Of a DNA stretch of 64,000 nt, positions 11,641 to 21,424 are shown piece by piece. Position 1 is the stretch's first letter, and every line of letters begins with the position of its first letter. Below the pieces are notes generated by a model. It searched no databases and was not told the origin of the DNA. It worked only from the letters and a program-made list of their open reading frames with translations. The translations under genes and the position numbers were made by a program. The stretch comes from Cerrena zonata (lineage: Eukaryota; Basidiomycota; Agaricomycetes; Polyporales; Cerrenaceae), in the NCBI GenBank assembly GCA_038087015.1, contig JASBNA010000038.1, positions 1-64,000 of the forward strand, given 5' to 3'.

Positions 11641-13269
11641 CTAGCAGGCATGGCGTTTTGCCTTGGCCACAGAACCCTCGTCGGTGAAGAAATTGAAAAG
11701 AAGCCTCTCCCCTGTGCCTTCAAAAAGGTAGGCGTAGTGAGAGAGGAGGCGGGCAGACACCGTCAGGCACTGTCCAGGGTATAGAGGGATTTTAAGATCA
11801 AGCTGGGGGATACAAAAATGAACTACGGCCTCTCCAGCAGCCAGAATGACGGCGACAGTTTCCTTCGAGTCCCCTAAGTCGATATGCATGCCGTCTGAGT
11901 AACCAGAACAGAATGCGAGAGCATTCCCCAGTCCGTGGAAGTCAAACACCCCATCGCCAGCTTCATAAATCTGGGGGTACTTTTCTTGGATCAGTTTCCT
12001 GACGCTGGAATAAAATTAGTTAACCTATCAGAAACATACAAATAAGGAGCACATACCTGTCTGTGGTCTCAAAGTGAGATGGCAGCAAGGAGCGTAAGGT
12101 TTTTTCTACCTTGGGAATGACCAGTTTCCCTAAGGTACCCATGAGAGAGTGGAGGGCCTTGGTCAACTCTGCGTCTTGATTCTTAGAGTCCCCGGTAAGG
12201 AATATATCTTTGCTGTATTTGGACCATCCGCCCACATGGAAGGTGAGGAACACCTTGGTGTCTGAGCGGGCGACTTCGCGTGTAGGGTTTCCTCCAGCGG
12301 TGGGTTTAGTATCCATAAAATCCTTGAACGACGCCTTCAGGATCCTCCGCGTGTCTGCGTTGATGACATTGTCATGCCTGGTGACAATGTACTCAGGCAG
12401 CCCATGTACATTGCTAGGCATGGGGACCAGAAACCGTCCTATGTCGGGCGCACATGGAAGCTCAGTTACCCCCAGATTCGGGAACCGGCACTCCGTCAGA
12501 ACTGCCCCTGTATCCTGGTCCCTGCCTGGCCGCGTCAGGTACAAGTGGGCGTCGTGCTGAATGCGATGGATGACTACCAAAATAAAAAAAACAGAATCAC
12601 TTTAGTTACCCAGCATTAAATAATATCAGGCAAGTACATACCTGTGTTGAAGTCGAGAGCATCCTGCAGAGTGAGCCCCTTCTTGGCTAGTTTCTCTTGC
12701 CATTTCTCCTGGCGTTCTAATTGTTTCGCTGCCGATCGTGTTCTCTTCTTCCCCTTTTTCTCTAAAAGAACATAAACTAAGATCGGTAGGAATATCGTAA
12801 TAAAATTAATTTAACGTACCTCTCGTTTGACCGTATTTTCTCGGATTCAAACTCATGTCTTCAGGGTCTCTTAGGTATTGAGGCCTTTCGCGGGGAATAG
12901 GGACTGAAAAGAAGAAGAAACCAACCATTAGCTGCAATCCGATATTATAGAGATAATCCAAAAAAAAAAATGGCGAGTCGACGTTATGTGAGTTAGAGAA
13001 TAGTAGTAACGATAGCTGCCGAGCCCCTTGAGCCACCACTATTGCAAGTCCGCTGACAAACGCCGCGATAAATGCAGTGGTGGTCAAGAGACCACGGGCC
13101 GTACCGAAACACCACGCCCCACCAATACACGAAGAACATAAAATACAAAGATAGATAAACGACACGTACCAGGTGCAAGATGTAATCGTCGTGCTCTTAA
13201 TCTAGCTAAGATAGCCTCTCGCTGCCGCTGTTCCATTCTCTTTCTCTTTGTTTCTGGACATGTACCCAT
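11641..13269 (-). CDS. TET/JBP-like 2-oxoglutarate/Fe(II) dioxygenase
   Basis: Probable nucleic-acid-base dioxygenase of the 2OGFeDO TET/JBP superfamily, which oxidises 5-methylpyrimidines in DNA. Five exons give about 397 residues: a basic N-terminus (RKRMEQRQREAILARLRARR), an Arg/Lys-rich linker (KKGKKRTRSAAKQLERQ), a conserved block around HRIQHDAHLYL, then the C-terminal core. In the core MHIDLGD supplies the HxD iron ligands (near residue 317), LLSHYAY the distal His (near 365) and GERLLFNFF the 2-oxoglutarate-binding Arg (near 376). All splice phases agree from 13269 to the TAG at 11641, so the gene looks intact. Such genes are expanded in Agaricomycetes and usually accompany KDZ transposons; no KDZ transposase is in this window. 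The assignment rests on motif order and remembered family features, not an alignment. Confidence 0.62.
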
Positions 13270-13325
13270 TGGATAGACGCGTTGATGAAAGGAATAACGA
13301 GGTGTTGAAGACGGAGGGTGACGAA

Positions 13326-15020
13326 TAGTAGTTAGCGTTAGGAACGCTGACTATTGGGGAGGGCAAACAACGCGGATGGCCTTGAGAACGACGGATACGG
13401 TCTCGAGAACGACGGTAACGGTCTTGAGAACGACGGATACGGCCTTGGATGCGAGAGTTATCGACGACGGCAGAATAGTAAGCGTTAGAAACGCTAGCTA
13501 CACAGAGAACACCACAAATATAGCGGACGTTAGAAACGTCAACTACAGAGGGATGTAGGGAAGAGAGAAGCAATGCTCCTCTCTTTTTGAACCAGCGTCC
13601 TTATGTCAGCATTACGCGAGGTAGGACCTCAAGCAACGATACGTGGCAACTCCGAGTTCCGGGACGCGTTTGATCGACGTGTTTGATCGACGCGTTTGAT
13701 CGCGTTTAGTCAACTCATGGTGTTCTCTTGAGCCGAATTGAGGAGAATAGTAGGCGTTAGAAACGCCTACTACAGGAAACCACTCAACAACGGAGTCCAG
13801 TGAGATGAAATTGAATGAGATTGAGCAGAATAGTAGGTGTTAGAAACACCTACTACTGAGGTTGAGCGAGGGAAAGTCAAACCAGGGAGAGATCGAGAGG
13901 AGCGAGAATGAGAGAGAGTTGAACGAGATCGAGTAGAATAGTAGGCGTTAGAAACGCCTACTACGTCGAGTCCACCGAGATCGAGAGGAATGAGAACGAG
14001 GGGCAGATAGAGAGGAACAAGAATGAGAACGAGTCAAACGAGGCCGAGATCGAGAAGAATGAGAAGAATAGCAGGCGTTAGAAACGCCGACTATGTCGAG
14101 TCCACCGAGATAGAGAGGAACGAGAACGAAGGAGAGATAGAGAGGAACGAGAACGAAGGAGAGATAGAGAGGAACGAGAACGAAGGAGAGATAGAGAGGA
14201 ACGAGAACGAAGGAGAGATAGAGAGGAACGAGAACGAGGGAGAGTCAAACGAGGGAGAGTCAAATAAGTACAAGACGAATAGCAGGCGTTAGAAACGCCG
14301 ACTACAAGAAGAAACGAGAATGAGAATGGGTGGGAGATTGAGAGGAACGAGACAAGGGACATTCAAATGACCGCAAGAAGAATAGCAGGCATTAGAAACG
14401 CCTACTACGTCAAGTTGAGCGAGAGAATGTCGAACGAGGGAGAGATTGAGAGGAATGAGAGGAACGAGAGAGTCAAACGAGGGACATTCGAACAAGTGCA
14501 AGATGAATAGCAGGCGTTAGAAACGCTGACTATGTCGAGTCCACCGAGATCGAGAAGATTGAGGACGAGAGAAATGAGAATAATAGCAGGTGTTATAAAC
14601 ACCGACTACGTCGAGTCCACCGAGAACGAGAGGGACGAGCGAGAGGAACGAGAGGGACGAGAGAGAGAAACGAGAGAGTCGAGCGAGAGAGTCGAGCAAG
14701 AGAGAGATCGAGAAGAACAAGAAGAATAGGCAGCGTTAGAAACGCCGACTACACCGAGTCCACCGAGAACGAGAGGAGCGAGAGAGAGAAACGAGAGGGA
14801 CGAGAGGGAGAAACGAGAGGGACGAGAGAGAGAGAGATCGAGAAGAACAAGAAGAATAGGCAGCGTTAGAAACGCCGACTACACCGAGTCCACCGAGAAC
14901 GAGAGGAGCGAGAACGAGAGCAAGAATGAGTCCACCGACGGCGAGAAGAGCAAGTCCAACGACGGCGAGAAGAGCAAGTCCAACGACGGCGAGCAGTATA
15001 GGCAGCGTTAGGAACACCGA
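13326..15020. repeat. Array of 14 spaced hairpins in purine-rich DNA
   Basis: Fourteen copies of a short inverted repeat with core GCGTT-AGA-AACGC lie at 13334, 13481, 13526, 13751, 13831, 13939, 14074, 14284, 14388, 14513, 14589, 14732, 14862 and 15004 (start of each readable core or stem). They are usually about 90-140 bp apart and separated by GAGNNNGAG-rich spacer. Best copies (13831-13855, 13939-13963) are perfect palindromes with 11-bp arms. Several stems differ by paired changes (GCG/CGC, GTG/CAC, ACG/CGT). Spacers include short tandem duplications, for instance 14105-14240 with a 30-bp unit. The array fills the space between the divergent dioxygenase and plus-strand genes. Short open frames across it are by-products of the repeats. 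Confidence 0.85.
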
Positions 15021-15140
15021 CTACAGAGACCATCGACCCATTGCACGAGGTAGAACCTCGGGCAACGGACGGTGGTGGTGGTGGTGGAGAGAAAGAAGAA
15101 AGCGTTAAGTCCTCGATCGAAGGATCAAAACGCGATTCAG

Positions 15141-15185
15141 ATCTCGGAATGTTCCGAGATTTGCGCTTCTCGGAAGATTCCGAGA
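15141..15185. promoter_or_regulatory. Two heat-shock-element-like palindromes
   Basis: ATCTCGGAA-TG-TTCCGAGAT at 15141-15160 and TCTCGGAA-GA-TTCCGAGA at 15168-15185 are near-perfect palindromes containing GAANNTTC, the core of a heat shock element, each followed by TTTGCG. They lie about 950 bp upstream of the plus-strand start codon at 16129. A regulatory role is inferred. Confidence 0.35.
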
Positions 15186-15524
15186 TTTGCGTTCCTCGGA
15201 CCGGCCCGGGATTTGCGTTTTGACGTCGATCACGATTGTGATCGGGGACTCGGACCGGGCTCGCGCTTGCGTCCATCTTGCTCTTTCTTTCCATCCACCA
15301 CCACCACCACCTCCACCTCCACCGGTAACCGAAGGATCTTCCTTCTGTTATCATCTCTTCCACTGCCCCCCTGGTAACTGAAGGATCTTCCTTCCGTTAT
15401 TTTTCTCCTCGATTTCGCCGCTGACTTCCTCGATTTCGCCGCCGCCGCCATTTCACCGCTACCCTCGTCTTCTCACCTCTCACCTCGTCTTCTCTCTCGG
15501 CCGCCTCCCCTCGCGTTTTCTCCT

Positions 15525-15785
15525 CGTATTCCCCGGTCGCTGGCATTGATAGCCTGAGGACATTCCTTGCCCTATCATTGTCAGTTTCCTATCCTCAAGC
15601 TGGTCGTCGGACCCGTTACCTCGGTCGTTTCCTCTCGGTCATCCCTCGTCGTTTTCTCCTCCTCGTCCCCAGTTGTCTTCTCGTATTCCCCGGTCGCTGG
15701 CATTGATAGCCTGAGGACATTCCTTGCCCTATCATTGTCAGTTTCCTTTCCTCAAGCTGGTCGTTGGACCCGTTACCTCGGTCGC
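15525..15785. repeat. Direct duplication, period 157 bp
   Basis: About 104 bp starting CGTATTCCCCGGTCGCTGG at 15525 recurs at 15682 with only a few changes. The two copies lie in the pyrimidine-rich stretch before the plus-strand gene and probably form part of its leader or promoter. Splice-like signals follow (for instance TTTTACAG just before the start codon), so the leader may contain introns. Confidence 0.85.
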
Positions 15786-16128
15786 CTTCCATTGTCGTAT
15801 TCGGTCGCCCTTGCTGTCGCTGAAACAAACATCCGTATGTTCTTTCTTTTTTCTTTTTTCTTTCTTTAATCTCACTTAGCCTTGCTCATTCTCCAGGTCG
15901 TTCTCAGTTCTCCTAGCCGTCTTTAAAGCAAAGCTCCGTACGTATTTCTTTTTTTCATTTCCCTTTCTTTATTCTCACTTTATCAATTATTCAATAGACT
16001 CCATATCTCGTGCCTGCGTAAACTCTGCCCACCCCTCCCCCTCACCCCTCGGCAACTCTCCAAGTATGTCCTACGTTGCTAAAATTTACACCTCCCACCT
16101 TTAATATTCTAATTTTACAGACATCGCA

Positions 16129-18813
16129 ATGGCTAACTTACAACGTCAGCATTTCCTTACCGAATTAGGCCTCCAGGTGACAAGGTGGAATGCCCCCTGT
16201 CCATACCTATTCAACAGCGACAACTACAGCCATGTTCGAGAGGACTGGTCTATGCATCACGCTTTGCGGTCGTATATTCCGGACGTCAACCCCGGATACC
16301 ATTTCTTCTTGCCTATCTGGTGGGGCCGGGACGATTATTTTTATCTTTCATTCCTCCCCCGCAATCTAAACCTGAATGCGGATCCTATCCTCCACTGCCT
16401 CAGTGACGCGTTCAGGATCGGATCAAGGGGGCGATATCAGCCCATTATCGAGAAAGTCCCAGGCGGATATCGCCTTCAGGAATCATACGTTAAACAGTGG
16501 ACAGAGCTCGAGAACCATCTACACCACCTGTACATGGCCCTCAAGCGTGGCAGGGAGCAATGGATGCCCCTGCTTTGCAAGCCACCTAGAAGACCAAACC
16601 ACATTGGATATCAGGAGCCCGCAGAAACAAGAGGAGATGCTGCTGGCAGAATATTTGCAGCTTGGCGTGAATTCTTAGCGATGGCATGCTGGGTTACCAT
16701 GTTTCTCGCTAAAATCAACCACAATAAACCCAACCCCGACACCCAGAACTGGATCAAGGCCCTTGCCGATTACAATATTCCCCGCTACTTAGTCGACGCC
16801 TTGCGACGCTCGCCCTTTTTTACCGACTTCTCAGGAACTACAGTTCGCCAAGGGATGATTATTGACATGGCCATCCAATGGTCATTCTGTGCAGGGAACA
16901 TGTCCTACATGTTCGAGTTCGCTAATGTACCTATCTGGTACTTTTACCATACAGAAAACATGTTCAAACGTCATCCATACCAACTGGCGAACGTCCTCCT
17001 CCCAAGGCCTAGCGATATCCAAAGGCTGCAGGTGACCAAGAAATATGTCCAATTCAACGACATCTGCGACGTCAAGTTTGACGCACTCTCCAAGCAGCAA
17101 CCCTCAGAAACCATTCACGAATTTCTCCAACGGCGCCATGACTCACAGGAGAAAATGGCTCGGGATGAACCACCTTCTGCTCTCCAGAGGAGACAGAATA
17201 GAACTCAATCGCACACTTCAAATCTCGGTACATGGCTCCGACTCAGGTCAAATGTCTACGAGTGGCAACCGGTCCCTTACCCCCCCTATCATTTCCGCAC
17301 CATTATCCATGAGGCCGACGCCGACGACGTCTTTAATAGCTTTGCAGGCGGCCAAGTCATCTACAATGCTTGGGATGACTGCTTCGATCTCTGCAAGGAC
17401 TTGGATCCCACTGCGGTGCCGCTTGCAGGGCTCAATGCTTACGATGACGACGACGACGAGGAAGACGAGACCTATCATGGCATGCAACCTTTGGGTCCTG
17501 CTTTTGATATCGGCCACTACGACCCCCCCCGAAGGCCTCGCACCTGACAATGCACTCACCTTTACTCAGCCAGCTGCTGAAGGTGTCCTTATCGACAACC
17601 AATTCCAACTCGCGTGGACTATTCATAACCTCCCCAACCTGCAAACCACTCTTCAAGGGCGATACGGGCTTCAACAGTTTGTTTCTCTTGAACCCCACGA
17701 GCAGGCTCCTTTGACTTACACTCTCAAGGATGCCCTGACCCCCTTTGTTGAGCGGTCAGAAGATGAGATGGTGACTCTGACAGCTGAGTTCAGCGAAGTT
17801 GTATGCGCATTTGCATACATCTTGTGCTTGAACAATACGAATATCGACATCGTCACCCCCAAGCTGTCCGATATTCTATTTTCCACCAAGGTATTTGTCA
17901 GGAAGGTGAATCGGGGTCTCTTTGTGCCACCCAATCCTGTTCAAGTCATCCCGAAGCCTCCAATAACAAGAGGCCAGCCTGTTCGCAGAGATGGTGACAC
18001 CGACCGCAAGATCTGGTTTATTTTTCCCCACGAATACCGGAATGGCGAACCCTACATTGGCGTCAACTCCGTCATCACCTACAAACAGGTATTTAGGGAG
18101 CAATGGGGGCCATCGCTTGAGGAGATCGGTAAGGAAATGACGAGACGCGGTATCCCATTCATGCTTGTCTGGTCTGACCAGAAGGTCCCTCGTCGTATTC
18201 CCATTATCCCGCCTCTTTCAACAACAATGCGACCCGCCAACTTCGTCTACTCAGCGAGCGACTACCTGGCCTACATCAACCAGAGGCTCAATTTGTTTAG
18301 ACATCTTCCCCTGGCCAAGACTGCTCTTCGTCAAGGTGGAATTATCTGGCGCCTTGCTTTGGAGTCATTTGAGGTCGGAGCTCAACCTCCCAGCTCAGTT
18401 GCAGGCGGACTCAATGAGCACATTTCCAATGCTTTCTCATTTCAGCTGCCAGTTGGAAGGTTTATGGAGAATATCCTCACCGACGACGAGATCGATGTCA
18501 TCTGCGGAGTCTATACAGACCAAACCGGTGAGTCCATAGCACTCTCATTTTCTATTTACATTGCTAACATTGTATTTTAGACATCAAAAACCAGACCATG
18601 CTGCGATCTTGGTGGCCGTTGCCCACCGTATGGTCAACCTGTGGCCTCAATACAGGTTACTGGACCAGGGAATGTGAAACCTGGTTCCAGAAACACCTGT
18701 TGAAGATTCTCACAGGGGGTGTGCAGCCACTAAGGTCTAGTGAATGGCGAACGAGTCTCCGGTGGCATAAGCCGGAAACTGCAAAGCTGATGAGGGCATT
18801 GGAAGTCGACTAG
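16129..18813 (+). CDS. Large hypothetical protein, about 890 aa, with a frame break in a C8 run
   Basis: I do not recognise the family. The first frame runs from ATG 16129 (just after an intron acceptor) to about 17530 and encodes a Trp/Tyr-rich protein with an acidic run (DDDDDEEDE) near its end. The protein then continues in another frame from about 17531 to 18531. An intron GTGAGT...TTTTAG (about 18531-18579) joins a last exon ending at TAG 18813. The two frames meet at a run of eight C (17523-17530); seven C would make one continuous frame of roughly 890 residues. So this is either a recent one-base insertion or an assembly error. No membrane segments, zinc fingers or transposase motifs were seen. 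It is divergent from the dioxygenase gene across the hairpin array, inside the same inverted-repeat-bounded block. Confidence 0.6.
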
Positions 18814-19202
18814 GTGGGGGTTGAATTTTACTCGTAGGACTATGCACGTGGACTTGTTTTTGTAAATGTTTTCTTGCGCAGACTTTGATTTGGTTTAGTT
18901 TTTGCAGACTTTGATTTGTTTTTATAGACGCTTTCTTGCCTAGACACTGACTTAGCTGAGTTGATGTCGATTTGTTTTTTGACCTGCAGACACTTGGGCG
19001 TTGTTTTTTTTCTTGCCGACTATGTACTCCTCGTATCGTCTTTTGGTTGCCGCATATGCCTCCCCTTATAACTTGTGTACAATACGTATGGAACAGCATG
19101 AACAATTGTTCAAATAGCGTGAACAATTTTTCAAACAGTGTGGAAAGAAATGTGTGATTAAATCAACAAATAACTGTGTAAATAATCACCCAAGATGAAA
19201 AG
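18814..19202. other. 3' flank, T-rich
   Basis: Pyrimidine/T-rich DNA with a loosely repeated TTTGTTTTT...GACTTTGATTTG pattern at 18855-18975. No coding region was recognised. Confidence 0.5.
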
Positions 19203-19918
19203 TATCAGAGGAAAGATAAGGAGAGGAAGGCAGATGTGTCTTATCTTATCTAAGAAAGGGTATATGGGGCAGGTACCACTGAAATATAGCAAGTGTGCAT
19301 AGCTCAGTTGGTTGAACGCGTTAATTCGTGCATGGAGGCGTGGCAGAGCCCTAGGTTCAAGCCGCGCCAGTGTCTATCGTTACTCCGGTAATTAGGGCAC
19401 CGCCTTCTAGCTCATGTGACTTCTCTCCCATCATCTCTCTTCATTCTAATAACTCTCCTCATTTTATCTTTTTTTTTGACACTGCTACAGATGTTGTACT
19501 CACTGTTTCCCTAAAATGGTAACTTTTCTCTCTTACTTTCTTTTCTCTCTCTTCAACCTATGTATCTACTGTTACCTCACTACTTTTCTCATTGTAGAAT
19601 GTCTGTACTGTCTCCAACTCTTCCATTCAATCAAAATATCAAACATACTCACTGTTTCAATTTTACTTTTTCTGCACCAAAGCAAGTTCTCTGTATATTT
19701 CTCACTGTGACTACTTGTTTATGAGTGTTGTATACCTTGTATCTTCTCATTGGTTTGTCATTTCTCTGTCAATGTCACTCATCAATGTCAAAATAACAAG
19801 TTTCAGTTGTCTGTATTTTTTTCTCAAATCTTCAATCTTCAATTTGACCATTACAATGGCTTCAACTGTTCTAATATTTCCTCAACCAAGTGAACTTTGT
19901 AAAATGTATACTGCAGTT
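19203..19918 (+). repeat. ~715-bp dispersed repeat, right copy, with tRNA-like promoter
   Basis: Inverted partner of 7787-8505. A-box-like TAGCTCAGTTGG lies at 19300-19311, B-box-like GGTTCAAGCC at 19354-19363, then TACTCCGGTAATTAG and a T run near 19468-19477. The near identity of the copies implies recent duplication, or conversion between them. The hAT element is inserted about 27 bp beyond its outer end. Confidence 0.75.
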
Positions 19919-20228
19919 CTACCTCTGTTGATAGAATCTGTTGCTTGCTAACTAGAGCTCTGCACGAGTCTACTCGTAGATCAACTTGGACTCTACCCAT
20001 GAGTATTCAAGAAAAATATTAAGCTACTTGGATCCACATGGGTCAAGTCAGTGAAAAGACTGGGATCCGCGGGTCTGAGTACCCATATCATACAGGTACC
20101 CATGGGTTCTTCTCACAGGTCACCTACAGATCCAGGTTGATCCATGATACTCACAAGTATATCAAAATCATGTACCAATTATAAAGTCACACTCAATTTG
20201 AGCCAATAAATTTACATTCATTTGAGTC

Positions 20229-20815
20229 CTACATTTCTGGAGCTAAAAGTTCAAGGTCTGGAATATCACTATCTGAATCCTCCCCAGCCTCAGAATTAGC
20301 TGATGCCCTGCAAGCATTAACATACTCTGCATCATGAAGTAAGTCATGAATAGGAATAGGCATTCCCTCCCCAACTGCAGCTGAAGCTGTCAAAGCCCTC
20401 CTTAAAGCATGGTCAGCCTAAACAGTAAATGACAACAGTAAGTAAGACTTATTAGTGATTCACAAAATTCACCACTTACTGCCCATTCATCTCGAGCCCA
20501 AGAGATCAAATGTTCGAGCTCCGGCCACACATTGATTCCAGCGCTGACAAAACACAACCGAAGTCGATATGCAAACTCGAGACGTTGCTGTGTATTCACA
20601 TTGGAATCGCGAGCGACGTACTCAACGAGTAACCCAATGCGCTCAAGTACCTGGTGTTGATGCTCAAGCAATCGAGTGACATCCGTATAAGTCGAAAACC
20701 ACCGTGTAGAAGAACCCCGGGGAATCTAATATTATAGTAAGATATATTGAGATCATCTACAGCTTCGTGATATGGGAAGACTTACAGCACGTTGAGCATC
20801 CGATCGAGATGCCAT
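20229..20815 (-). CDS. Small second gene of the hAT element, 154 aa
   Basis: I do not recognise the protein. Three exons join in phase: 20815-20786, 20725-20480 and 20417-20229, with GTAAGT donors and TATTAG/GTTTAG acceptors, giving 154 residues. The N-terminal part has a run of predicted helices (TRLLEHQHQVLERIGLLVEY) and the C-terminus is acidic (EAGEDSDSDIPDLELL). No catalytic motif is visible. It lies wholly inside the hAT terminal repeats and is transcribed divergently from the transposase, starting about 600 bp from it. It may be an accessory protein or a captured host fragment; the clean splice phases argue for a functional gene. Confidence 0.6.
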
Positions 20816-21424
20816 GATGATGTTTCTCACTGTGACTCTGGGACCGCTATTGGTACAGTGAACTGCAGGGTTTCACAGCATCGAGAATGTTCAACTTACC
20901 GCAACTTATAGTCATCCATCGACCAACGAGTCAACGACCTCCTCAATAGACCCATTGTGATTGGTCCATATGCTGCGAACTAAAAGAGAATTGCCGCTGA
21001 GGGAGTTCCTGGCTTAGGCTGGCTAGAAAACACACCCGGCAAGATTGTTGTTCCGTTGCAAACTTGCAATTACATCGGGACTGGGCACCGAACTTTCGAT
21101 TTGGACAGAGGTGAGTTGGTATGATAGTATGTCTATTCTATTTTCTGAAAGGGATAATATACAGGCTCGTACTACCAGCTTTTGTTGCGTGGAAATATAC
21201 CTGTCAAAGGGCAGCGCCGGCTTTGACGTGTGTTCGGTTGCGTGGACGGAACACCACCACCACCACCATCTCATCTCTAGCCATGTGTATGGACGGCAGA
21301 AACTTTCTTGATGCTTGTCTATGTGTTTACCCCCTATGGCTCCTCCGGTATCTCCTGGGCTTCGACTTGAAGACGGTTCGAGCATTATCAGCTCTCTGCA
21401 ACCTGTTCTGCTCGTCCTGCTCCT

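Noticed and set aside
13376..15017. Several 60-95 codon frames repeating GVSNACYSS or AGVRNADYV
   Set aside because: The peptides come from the hairpin repeat itself, occur on both strands and never join into a continuous frame.
16129..18813. KDZ or other transposase
   Set aside because: None of the Cys-rich or RNase H-like motifs of KDZ, Plavaka or hAT transposases appear in either frame.
19290..19375. A functional tRNA gene
   Set aside because: A and B boxes are present, but the acceptor and T stems do not pair; it fits a tRNA-derived repeat.
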